DNA from: Manihot esculenta
Taxonomy: Eukaryota > Streptophyta > Magnoliopsida > Malpighiales > Euphorbiaceae
Reading direction: 5' to 3'
Assembly (NCBI RefSeq): GCF_001659605.2
Contig: NC_035169.2
Span: forward strand, 11,567,899 to 11,631,898
Length of the DNA: 64,000 bases
This document shows positions 34,892-45,218 of this stretch, in pieces; positions within the stretch are counted from its first letter, which is position 1, and every line of letters begins with the position of its first letter. A model generated the notes under the pieces. The model had not been told where the DNA came from, did not search any database, and saw only the letters and a list, made by a program, of their open reading frames with translations. Position numbers and translations under genes: made by a program.

Positions 34892-35540
34892 CTAATTCAT
34901 CCGTTCTCGCTCATCAGATGTCATAGGATATTGATTCTTGCTGAGATGAATACCATGAGACATGGGCAAGAATCCTCTTTTGGAATCTTGCATGCTGAAC
35001 CTTTTCAGCACCTTGTCAATATAAGTACTTTGACTCAGACCGATTATCCTCTTGGATCTATCCCTATAGATCTTAACACCAAGGATATACGCAGCCTCAC
35101 CTAAGTCCATTGAAAAAGAATTCCCTAACCAAGTCTTAACCTTTTGTAAGGTAGGGATATTATTTCCAATGAGTAATATGTCATCCACATATAGGACTAG
35201 AAACACAACCGCACTCCCACTAACCATCTTGTAAACACAAGGTTCATCTTCATTCTTGATGAATCCAAAGTCCCTAACTGTCTTTTCAAAATAAGATTCC
35301 AACTCCGAGAAGCTTGCTTCAATCCATAAATGGATCTTTGAAGCTTGCAAATCTTTCCAGAATTCTCAGGGATTACAAAACCCTCAGGTTGTGTCATGTA
35401 CACATCCTCGAGCAAGTTTCCATTAAGGAAAGCTGTTTTGACATCCATTTGCCATATCTCGTAATCATAGTACGCAGCAATGGCAATGAGAATTCTAACC
35501 GACTTAAGCATTGCAACTGGCGAAAAGGTCTCATCATAGT
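34892..35540 (-). pseudogene. Copia reverse transcriptase
   Basis: Two overlapping open stretches (35511-35197 and 35350-34892) joined by a frameshift near 35300. Motifs: MDVKTAFLNGNLLEDVYM, LQRSIYGLKQASRSWN, catalytic YVDDILLIGNN, then DLGEAAYILGVKIYRDRSK and GFLPMSHGIHLSKNQYP. The wording matches Angela/Ikeros-type Copia. A TAA replaces a Gln codon upstream near 35552, before the conserved DETFSPV-like segment. Dead copy. Confidence 0.87.
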
Positions 35541-36400
35541 CTATACCATGAGTTTACTTGAAACCTTTTGCGACAAGCCTTGCTTTGTAGGTATGCACAT
35601 TTCCATCCATGTCAGTTTTCTTCTTGAAAACCCATTTGCAACCAATGGTCTTAACACCCTCAGGGGATCAATTAATGACCAAACTCGATTGTCATACATG
35701 GATTTCATTTCAGATTTCATGGCGGAAAGCCATTTCTCGGAATCTGGACCTGACACAGCCTCTTGATAGGTAGTAGGCTCATCTTGATCAATGAGCAAAA
35801 GATCACGACTATCAGTCATGAGAAATCCATATCTCTCAGGCTGATGACGTGTCCTATCAGATCTGCATGGGACTTGTGTCACCCTTTCAGTTTCCACAAC
35901 TATTTGTGGTTCTAAAAATGGTTCTACTGGCGATTCAATGCTTTCTTGTGGTGCTTGAGTTTCCTCAAGTCGCACTGTACTCCCACTGAATCTCTGAGAG
36001 ATAAATTCCTTTTCTAAAAAGGTACCATTTCGAGCAACAAACACTTTGTTCTCTGAGGAAATATAGAAATAGTATCCTTTGGTTTCCTTAGGATACCCTA
36101 CAAAATTGCACTTGATAGATTTTCGAGCTAGCTTATCTGAAATTAGGCGTTTCACATAAGCCTCACAACCCCAAATCTTAAGGAAAGACAAACTGGGCAT
36201 TTTGCCAGTCCATAACTCATATATTTTCTTTTCAACCGCTTTTGATGGTACTCGGTTTAAAATTAATGCAGCTCTTTCTAAGGCATAACACCAAAACGAT
36301 AAAGGGAGATTTGTTTGACTCATCATAGATCGAACCATATCTAATAAAGTTTGATTTCTCCTTTTAGAAACACCATTCCATTGTGGAGTTCCTGGAGGAG
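35541..36400 (-). pseudogene. Copia integrase C-terminal part, cut by TRG-Z
   Basis: From the break at 36400 the minus strand reads PPGTPQWNGVSKRRNQ, the end of the integrase core, then MVRSMMSQTNLPLSFWCYAL, and the linker to RT (KWLSAMKSEMKSMYDN). In Copia integrases the motif is usually NGV(A/S)ERRN, where Glu is the third catalytic acid; here it is Lys. The preceding catalytic Asp residues lie beyond the TRG-Z insertion. The linker is frameshifted near 35680. Confidence 0.85.
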
Positions 36401-37359
36401 TGATAGAGCATATTTCAGTCTATATTATCATGATCTTATTGATGTTTATTTACACCTTTTCTACCTAATTTTGTGGTTTTAATCATGTTTTGCAGATATT
36501 AGCTGTAAAGAGACAATCTGGAGAAAATGCTCTTAAAACTGCCAAAAAGTGCCAAATATGGAAAGTGCTAAAAAAGGAAAGTTTTCAAATATGGAAAGTG
36601 CTAAATAAGAAAAGTTTTATGATAAGGAAAGTGCCAGAAAAGGAAAGCGCAATCAACAGATTCTTTGAAATTCAAATTGCAGATTCTTCTTCCCTTATTC
36701 AAAGGTGAAGCCAATTATGGAAAGTGTCAAATAAGGAAAGTTTTTAGAAAAGGAAAGTCCTCAAATAAGGGAAGTGCAGAAGCAAAAGCAAAGAAGGAAA
36801 GCTCAGTCAGAAGATTATTTGAAATTCAAATCGCAGATCTTTCTTTCCTTATTCAAAGATGTGCATACACTGCAGCAGTCATATCTTCCTATTTAGGAAG
36901 CAAGATCTCATGAAGACACACTTGCCTCTTCTTCATTCAGCATTCAAAATTCAAACGAAGGCTCCACCCAAAAAGGAAAGACTGGACAGATTTCTTTCCC
37001 TTCTGCATTCAATGACTGCGCTCCACTTCCTCTTCTGCAATCCGCGCGCATCCTTCCTCTTCTGAAGCCTGATCCGCGCGCCTCCTTCCTTCCGGAGAAT
37101 TTGCAACGCGATTCCTTCCTTTTCAGCACTTTGGGCAGCCTCTTCACTAATTAGGAAGCAAGTATGACCTAAGGCAGCACTTTCAACTATAAAAAGACAC
37201 ATAAGGAGCCTCCACACAACCTTTAAGCCCCCCTTGGGAGGCACCTACGAAATTCACATCTCTTCTTCTACCTTTCTTCTTTTCTTTTATTTTTAATTTT
37301 ATTTCAACCATGAGAGGCTGAAATCTTTTATTCTAGTTGAAGATTAGGTGATACTTTAG
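36401..37359 (+). repeat. TRG-Z 5' LTR, first part
   Basis: Begins TGATAGAGCATATTTCAG and aligns base by base with the 3' LTR at 63221-64000. Contains ~20-bp degenerate tandem units with GGAAAGTGC and AAATAAGGAAAG (36530-36790). Frames here recur in the 3' LTR but look non-coding. Confidence 0.9.
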
Positions 37360-38918
37360 TGTAATACCCGGCTAGAGTCCGGCATCGAAATTCTACTTTC
37401 CGGTGAATCCAGGATGTCGGAATCCTCTAGAAGGGTAAGATTTATGTTTTTCTAGAATTTTGGTATGTTTTATAGTTTTCAAGTATAAAGGAAATGAGTT
37501 TTTGAAAGAAAAGAGCCAAGGAAGAAAAGCCAGGTTCGGCCGCCGAAGGTGATGTTCGGCCGCCGAACATGCATGGCTTTTGGTTTCACGTCGGTGGTCT
37601 GGCCAGCCACCTATAAAAGGCCCTCGGTCGGCAAATGGATAAGTATTGAGTTCATTTGCATAGGCAGAGGTGAGACCATGCTTTTCCTTGGATCTTTTTC
37701 ATGTTTTCATCAAATCTTACAAAGTTTTGATTGATTTTAATGTTATTTTGAAGGTTTTGAGTTAAAACCACAAGTTTTGAAGTTTGGAGAGTTTGAAGGA
37801 GAGTTGCTCCATATCTCCATGTTGGGATCGTTCATCTTCTTGTTTTCAAGAGGTAAGTGAAGATCCTGAGCTTCTTTGCATGATTTATGGAGGTTTTATG
37901 GAGTTTAAGGGTAGAGTTGCATGATTAGGGTAAATAGTGTGTTTTTGGTGTTTTATTGATGAAAGCATGTATATGTGTATTGTGTTATGTTTGAGTTGGG
38001 GTTTTAGGTAGTTTTTGACCCCTTTGTGCATATACTTGAGTATATGGATGTAGAGGAATTGTGGTGTTTGAGTTTGGTTGAGTTTGGAGTGTTTTGGCGT
38101 GAGGCAGAGCAAGGTTCTGCCTTCTTGATGAACCCAGCTTCGGCCGCCGAAGAAAGGATCGGCCGCCGAACGTGCTGAGGAGGTGGCTTCGGTTGCCTAA
38201 GCTTGCCCCCGAGAGTGTGGACTTTCGGCTCTGGAGGGGAGTTTCGGCCGCCGAAGGTGCCACCGAAGCTTATGGACTTTCGTCTCTGGAGTGCCTTTCA
38301 GCCCCCGAACCTTGCCCCCGAAAGGGTTCGGCTGCCGAAAGTACAGATTCGGCCGCCAAAGGTGCATGAGTTTCGGCTCTGGAGAGGACTTTCGGCCGCC
38401 GAACCTGCCGCCGAAAGTGCCCTGTCCAGCCTTCCTTTGCATGTTTTTACATGATTGTTTTAGGGTGTCTAAGGGGATTCTTGGGGAGTTTTATAGAGTT
38501 ATTCTTGAGCTAGTTTGGTCCCTCATTTGAGTCCATCTGTGTAGGCACAGACCAGAGGAACCAAAGAGAGCAGCAGTAAGTACTGCTTCAGAGTTTGCAG
38601 AGTCAGTTCAGAGATAGCCAGAGGTGAGTGTAACTAAACTTAATCTTTTAATTGAGAAACCAAATGCTTTGAGCATGTTTCATGCACCATGATTATGCAA
38701 TAGGTTAATTGCATTAGAGATCACGAGTATGTTGCATTGCATTCTATCATTGTGTTGTGTGGGTGAAAGTGGATGAGCCAGTAGTCCCTGAGGAAGACCA
38801 GGACCCCATTCTACGGCCTGGCACGGATATGGTAAGTATCAGATGTTGTGTACAGGAAGACCAGGACCCCATTCTACGGCCTGGCACGAGGATAGGATGC
38901 TGGGACTATTTGGGGACA
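37360..38918 (+). repeat. G5 5' LTR, truncated
   Basis: Dyad pair 37535-37547 and 37555-37567 (20-bp period), TATA 37612-37619 (44 bp on, because ~11 bp are deleted), splice donor GTAAGTG at 37853, array 38141-38413, two CCAGGACCCC...GGCCTGG units (38796-38888). Ends abruptly in GGGGACA at the G4 junction. Confidence 0.85.
38141..38413. repeat. Dyad array of G5 LTR
   Basis: TTCGGCCGCCGAA-type copies with CTCTGGAG linkers; one additional unit relative to G3 (near 38325-38365). ~55-bp period. Confidence 0.75.
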
Positions 38919-41306
38919 TGACCCGGAATCCGGTACCCCTCTGTAACGGCCCGAACCATCACTGGCACTAGGATCCAGATCGGCTTAAGGCCGCCGGGAC
39001 CCGTAGCAAGCCAACTATACTCTCTGTGTACCTGATAAATCCCATACATGATACAAAACGACTCAACAATCCTGTAAAACTCTGTAGGCTTAACTGCTGC
39101 TACTCAGATATGTCAATCTGAAATGGCCCTCAGGGCCTATACCAGGGACTACTATCTGCTGTGAGTCAAGGGATTGAAACCCTTTTAATCTATAACACAT
39201 CCCATTGGTATCTCATCAAAGCCATACGTTAAGCCCAACTCACACATTTCTCATCAAGAAACGTAAAACAGGACGCATGTACAAAGGGATTAATCATACA
39301 TCACACTATGGCAACGACACTAGAGAAAGCACAAGTCTATCCAGTAACTGATAGTACATATCGAGACATTACATGACAACTAATCTTTTAATTACATCAT
39401 GTCCACTATGCTATTACACACATACATTCAGGCATCACTGTTCTCTGTACTCTTGCTGACTTTGACTTCCCATAGCTATCTCAGAACCTGCAAAACTGGG
39501 GTTAAGGGAGTGGGATGAGCTCTAGAGCCCAGTGAGGAGGAACAATACAAATAGTTCATTCATTACATGCTTTCATGAAATGCATCACATCACAAACAAA
39601 TCATCTCAAGGATGAATTTGTCACCAATGGCCCTCAACTACATGTGTGATAATCCAACTGTGCCAAGGAGACGATGTCATCACCTGGTCTACACTTATCT
39701 CTCTGATATCATAACATGACTAACTGTGCCAAGGAGACGGGGTCTCACCTAGTCTACACTTAACTCTGCTTTGACAGCCCAGCTGTCTCACTCATAGTAC
39801 CAGGAGCGACCTGGACTATCCAGGGGCGACCTGGTATGGCTATCTCATGCCAAAATGTTGTATTTGCTCTCTGTCAAGGGCTAAGGATCATCCAACATTC
39901 ATCCACAGGAACAACAACATATGCAATGCATCATATTCGTGAATTCTAATGCAACACAACCTAATACATAACATGGCAGTTTATGATGCATGGATCATGC
40001 TAGAATCGTGTCATTTCTCAAAATAAAATATTCAGTTTAGTTCCACTCACCTCTGCTCTTCTGGCAGATACTGTATTGACTCTGAGATCTCTAACTCTGA
40101 TGACCTCCTCGAACTCTCGGGTCCAATCCTACACAAATGGACTCGAATGAGGTGTCACACATACTTTGACTAACTCTTAAACAAATCCCCATACTCCCTT
40201 CTGATCCTCTAAAACCAATCACACAAAGCATGCAAAAGAAGGCTAGACAGTACACATTCGGCTGCAGGTTCGGCGGCCGAATGTCCTGAACAGAGCCGAA
40301 ACTCACGTACCTTCGGCGGCCGAATATCCTCTTTCGGCGGCCGAACCCTTTCGGGGGCTACTTTCGGAGGCCGAATCCCCTAAACAGAGCCGAACCTCAA
40401 GGCACTCAGGGGTAAGCTGTGGCAGTCTAAGCCACCATGCAAGGGGTTCGGCGGCCGAATCCTTCTTCGGCTGCCGAACCTGAGTTCTTTACGAACTCAG
40501 CGTCTTCCGCAACCTAGCTCCTCCATCTTTTCCTCCTCTCTAACCATGCATAACTCCAAACCTCCACGTACATATACTCAAGTATATGCTCCAAGGGGTT
40601 CAAAACTACCTATCAACCCCAACAATCAACATACATAACACATAATCATGCATAAACCATTAAAACATCACAACTAAACCTATAAACATAACTCTACCCT
40701 TAACCTCTTAAAAACTATGAGAAATCATTAAAACAAGTATAAAGACTTCCCTTACCTCCTGAAATCAGAAGCTGGACAACCTGAACACCAAGCTATGCAC
40801 CAACACCTCGTTTTCCTTCACCAAAACACCAAAACTCTCTTCTTTTGTTTCAAAACGTTCTAAACACTTTACCACCCTCAAACCTGTGCATGAGTGATTA
40901 AAAGCTTATAGATGAGTCATGGGAGACGTGGCATAACCTCTGGGAAGATTTGGAGGTAACATCTGTCCCAAATCAATGACTAAGGAGTGCCCACACATTG
41001 GCTGGCCAACTCAGCTTCGGCTGCCGAAACTGCATGCAAAACCATGCAACGTTCGGGGGCCGAACATAACCTTCGGGGGCCGAACATTGGGCACTTTCGG
41101 CGGCCGAACTTAACCTTCGGGGCCGAACATGACAGAAACTCCTTTGGCCAATTCTCCACAAAACTCAACTCGTTTTCTACCCTAAACCTTTAAACGACTT
41201 GAACATATTTTAGAAAACCTTCACTCTACCCTTCGAGAAATCTCTGACATCCCTGAATTTCACCGGATGGTAGAAATTCCGATGCCGGATTTAGCCGGGT
41301 ATTACA
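38919..41306 (-). repeat. G4 3' LTR
   Basis: Double-end type (TGTAACGGCCCG at ~38941 after the terminal copy). Dyad pair at 41052 and 41072 (20-bp period) survives, but the TATA expected near 40990-41000 is absent. Array 40256-40480. The splice donor GTAAGGG lies near 40750-40760 on the minus strand. CCAGG-type units are degenerate (39656-39840). Confidence 0.88.
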
Positions 41307-41885
41307 TTCTTCCCCCCTTATAAACATTCGTCCTCGAATGTTAAAAACAAACACAGATGCAAACAAGCAATTAAGGAAAGCCTACTACTTTCCGCTGCGA
41401 CAAGACACAGATATTACTGGAGTTCAAACTCCCGGGGTATCTACATTTCCTGACTCTGCTGATTCTTAACTGCTGAATCTGTGTCTATACTCTACACTGA
41501 TTGCTTCTCACTAATTCCAGTACCCAACTGACTTTGTTCTTTCATCGGATTACTGACTTTTCTCTTTCTTTAGTCACACTTTACTAGTTACACTAACCTT
41601 TACTTCTCTTTACTCAACCCGGTCAGAAGAGCCATACCTCTAAGGAAAAACTAGATGCCTTGCCTATAGCTTCAATGCTCTACTGATTTGAAAAAAACAA
41701 AACGTCTTATGACACCTCATAATCATACAGACATGCCCCGAAACTGAACTTATATTTATGCCGTGTTCTCTTAGAATCTACCCCATTTAGTAGATAATGG
41801 GCATGCTTCTCTGTTTTTCTGAACTATTCTATACTTTTGCTGAGCACTCTGATCCTTGCCCGCCTTTCTTCTTCTTTCCTATACT

Positions 41886-41921
<36 letters not shown>

Positions 41922-43460
41922 CTTTAACTCTCTGTCTAACTCTCACTATCTAGTGCCCAACTCTAAGATCTATCGTGGAGGATACACAGCTCCTACTCGC
42001 TGTCTCCACAGATCAGTACGCCTATATGGGAATATCCGTTCTTGGTAGTGACTTTGTGCAACTGTTCACAGTTGTGACAACGTCTCTAGGTTTCCTCCTT
42101 CCGTTCTCACACCGACACTGATACATTCCAGGGTGTGTAGTACTAAGTCGGATAGAATCCGTCGCTACCAAGTTCACACTGCTCGACTATCTTCTCACTT
42201 AGGCAACTGCTTTTCTCGTTCTTACAACTTTTTCAACTTTTCGTAGGACAAGGTGAAGATGAGTCTAGTCTCCATCTTCACCTAACGTCCAGACTCTATT
42301 GGTAATCCTGCTAGCTTATCTGGGATAACACATATAACTCTCTTTTTCTCTTTCTGATTATGGGTACTGAGACTGGTTCCCTGACCTGGCTCTTATGTCC
42401 TCACCCAAGAGCAAGAAAACCCCTGACTACCTTTCCTCAAACGTTCATGAGCCTGTAGGGCTGCTATCAAACTTCTGGGTATGCTATACTGTCCCCTCAA
42501 AGGACTAACTCTGACCCATCCGAGCCTCTAAATTCTGAACTTTTCTACCTTGTCTTTGCAGACTTAGGTAGTACCTCGAGTAGCTAGCTAATCCGCCCTA
42601 GATTGACATCACTAGTCAACTCTAGAACCATAAGGTCAGCTGGATTGCATCCACTACTCTCACCATACGCAACAGACTCTGAACTGACCCGACAGACTGA
42701 CTCTGCCACTGATGGATCACACTCGGGTCTACCACCCAAAGAAAACTCTCTAAGCCCAGAAGTTATCAAACCCTCCTCTATCTATGGCTCTCAAAACAAC
42801 AAGGAAAGAAACATCAGGGTCCATATCTTACACATCTGACCACCCTCAAATGAACGTATCTGACGTCACCGTGTTCGATGTGTTAGCCGCCTACTGAGTC
42901 AGGATGAAGATCTAAGCTAAAGCTACTGAATCTTCCCTCGGGAACCGACCAAAGAAAAGGAGAACTCGCTTCTCCTGCTTTACCCATTGTCCTGAAATAT
43001 GACTAGAGCTATAGGCTGAGTGACACTACTAGGAGTTATCGGCTGGGACTGTGCCAATCAGGGCCGCAGTAGGACACTCACATAATATGAGTCCTTTCTG
43101 CTCGCATCTATACATGCCGTAGTCCTATATCAACAGACTACTTTTGTGTACACTCCACGCCTCACGTATCCAGAACTATCTGAACGAGAGCTCAAGTGCC
43201 ATTTCATCCCAGACTAACCTGAACTCTCTTTCTAACCTTTCTTATTTTATGTTATTCTACTCTTGATCTTTCTCTACTTTGTTCTATCTCGTTTACTCGT
43301 CTCTTTGCTTACTTTTCTTTGACTTACTTTTATTCTTTTTCTTAGTCTTTACTTGAGATCTACACTCAGAGATGAGAGATCACTCTCTCTCTCTACCTGA
43401 ATTTCATATCCACGGCTATGGCTCTCGAGCTCTTTTCTGGCTCACTTAACCGTTAGCGAC
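41307..43460 (-). pseudogene. G4 degenerate pol remnant
   Basis: Only traces remain. Hairpin and PPT occupy 41307-41342. Scattered matches to RT (segment near 42025-42060 and 42130-42180) and to the protease tail (CDPSVAESV and ADLMVLELT in 42769-42584) are interleaved with stops and deletions. No RNase H or integrase could be recognised. A 35-base T run is at 41887-41921. About 2.15 kb stands where a sister copy has ~4 kb. Confidence 0.7.
41887..41921. repeat. T35 homopolymer in G4
   Basis: 35 consecutive T inside the pol remnant. No flanking duplication or SINE/LINE body was seen, so it is recorded as a simple repeat. Confidence 0.9.
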
Positions 43461-44921
43461 TCACTCGTCCTTTATCTCTGACTCTCTACCTCTATTACAC
43501 TTTCCTATTCTCACATCAACTGCTCTTCTAGTAAGATCCAGAAAACCATACACATCAGAACACGCAAAAATGAGCTTACCTGGTACCACTGTGTTCGGTG
43601 TGTCTGTCTCTGGCTGATCCTGGGTGAAAATCCGAGCCGAAACTAATGGACTTCCACTTAAGGAACCTCCTGAAGAAGGGACTACCTCTCTTTCTCTCTC
43701 TCTGGTTGGAGCTTCTGGTGGACTGATATGGTCTGAGGATGTCTGTGGGCACTGTGCTGACACGCTGATAGTGGGACACTCTCGTGCCATGTGCCCCTCC
43801 TGTCCGCACCTGAAACATGCTGTTGTCCCAGCCCGACAGACTCCTTTGTGCCTCCTACCGCACCTCGTACAGCTAGAACTACCCCAACCAGAACTCGAAC
43901 CCTCGCAAGAACCCCTGTCAAACGTTACCCTATTCCAGAACTCTCTTTTCTTTGATCCTTTCAGGCCTCTCACTTTCTTTTTCTTCGTTGCAGCAGCCTT
44001 ACCCAAAGGGAAACGGTCACTATTTTCTGGGTCATTTTCTATACTCATGTTTTCTGTCTGCCCTGGCTGCTCACATTCACTCTCTTTACGCTCCCTTAAG
44101 CTACCTGAACAAACCCATCCTGCAAACTCTATAGCAAACTGTTCCCAGGATAAGCTTTCTACCCTCGGGTTCACATACTGGGTGAACCATTCCCTTGCCT
44201 GCGCACAATTCAATGTGCTCCCTGCCATCTGAATGGCTCTACTCTCACTGACTCCCAACTCATCAGTTATCATCTTGACCATTCTAAGATACTCAACAGG
44301 GTCATCACCAGTCTCAAATTGGGGAACATCTAACCTCAAATAATCTGTCAGCTGCACCGTACTTTCCCCAGGTGAACTAGGCTTGGGTGTTTGGACAATG
44401 GGGGCTACTGGTTCTACTGGTGGTGGAGGAGGTGTAACATGCCCCGGGTTAGGGGTTACTGACCCTGGGTAACCAAAGACTGGTGGGAACATGGAATACT
44501 GTGAATATGACGGTGGATATGGCGGGTAAAAGGAAGGATAGGGCATAAAGGTGGGATATGGGTTATACCTAGCAAACTCTGATGTACCTCTCATCGGCTA
44601 CTCTGCCCCCCACTGGTAGGATGGATACTGAGGTGGAACAAATCTCGAGACCTGAGTGCCTCTTTGGGACTCACCTACATCTCCTCCTAAGCCGCTCATG
44701 CCAAAGCTACCATCCGCCTCTATGTCTCTTATAACCCCTGACACACCACTCTGAACGACTCCCCTTCTACTCTCATCAACAGACCTTCTAGGGTCTCTTG
44801 ATGTACCTTCTCTGCTTAAGCTATCTGATGTTGCCCTTTGCAGAACGGGGAGGTGAGCATCCATATCCTCATCCTCCGGCGGAGCTCCAGTCAATCTACC
44901 AAATCGACGAGTTCCTCTCAT
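43461..44921 (-). pseudogene. G4 gag, nearly open
   Basis: ATG at 44921 starts MRGTRRFGRLTGAPP. One in-frame TAG (44598-44600, a Tyr codon in sisters) interrupts; otherwise the frame runs to 43461. Domains: Pro/Tyr-rich block (YPSFYPPYPPSYSQY), capsid region ([30 protein letters not shown]), knuckles CTRCGRRHKGVC and [14 protein letters not shown]. It then loses similarity before the protease active site. A segment between capsid and knuckles is shortened relative to G6. The candidate 3' splice site TTTTTTCAG ends at 44929, 8 nt before the ATG. Confidence 0.82.
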
Positions 44922-45203
44922 CCTGCCTCTGAAAAAACTCACAACATCACACAAACATATCAGCAACTGATCCATGTGAGAACACATAAATCCGCAACAC
45001 ATATCAACATATCAATACTGCACATACAGCTCATCATGGCATTTCACATCAGCAGGCAAGACAGGACTCCACATCCTATCCTAGTGGACATGATTATACC
45101 TATTGTGCTTCCCCTCCTATACAAGACAACACCTCTTTCCGATGTGGGATATCTCTAATCCTTGAGCAAAGATGCTCAACACACCGTACTCTTGAGGCCC
45201 TAT

Positions 45204-45215
45204 GCTCTGATACCA
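45204..45215 (-). promoter_or_regulatory. G4 primer binding site, tRNA-iMet
   Basis: TGGTATCAGAGC on the minus strand, three bases inside the 5' LTR end at 45219. Confidence 0.92.
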
Positions 45216-45218
45216 ATC

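Larger units (their letters stand above)
20793..36400 (-). mobile_element. Ty1/Copia element, Angela/Ikeros-like, 3' part (interrupted by G3)
   Basis: Minus-strand order from right: integrase fragment (to 36400), RT, RNase H, PPT (34188-34203), 3' LTR (34187-34086 continuing 22256-20793). G3 is inserted in the LTR with exact TGTAA duplication. TRG-Z interrupts the integrase at 36401, so gag, protease and the 5' LTR should lie beyond 64000. Left flank GTTTC (20788-20792) is the candidate target duplication in G2 gag. Lineage is inferred from RNase H and RT wording (YCDNNGAIAQAKEPRSHQRS; YMTQPEGF-type) and the ~1.56 kb LTR. Confidence 0.85.

Noticed and set aside
35314..35766. 150-residue plus-strand frame
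   Set aside because: Antisense of Copia RT and integrase linker; no independent support.
36401..37359. Solo TRG LTR, considered first
   Set aside because: TTTAG duplication and sequence continuity at 59799 show it is the 5' half of the TRG-Z 5' LTR.
41887..41921. Poly-T as the tail of a reversed SINE or LINE
   Set aside because: No flanking target duplication, no body sequence, and G4 internal homology lies on both sides.
43624..44232. 202-residue plus-strand frame
   Set aside because: Shadow of the G4 gag reading frame on the opposite strand.
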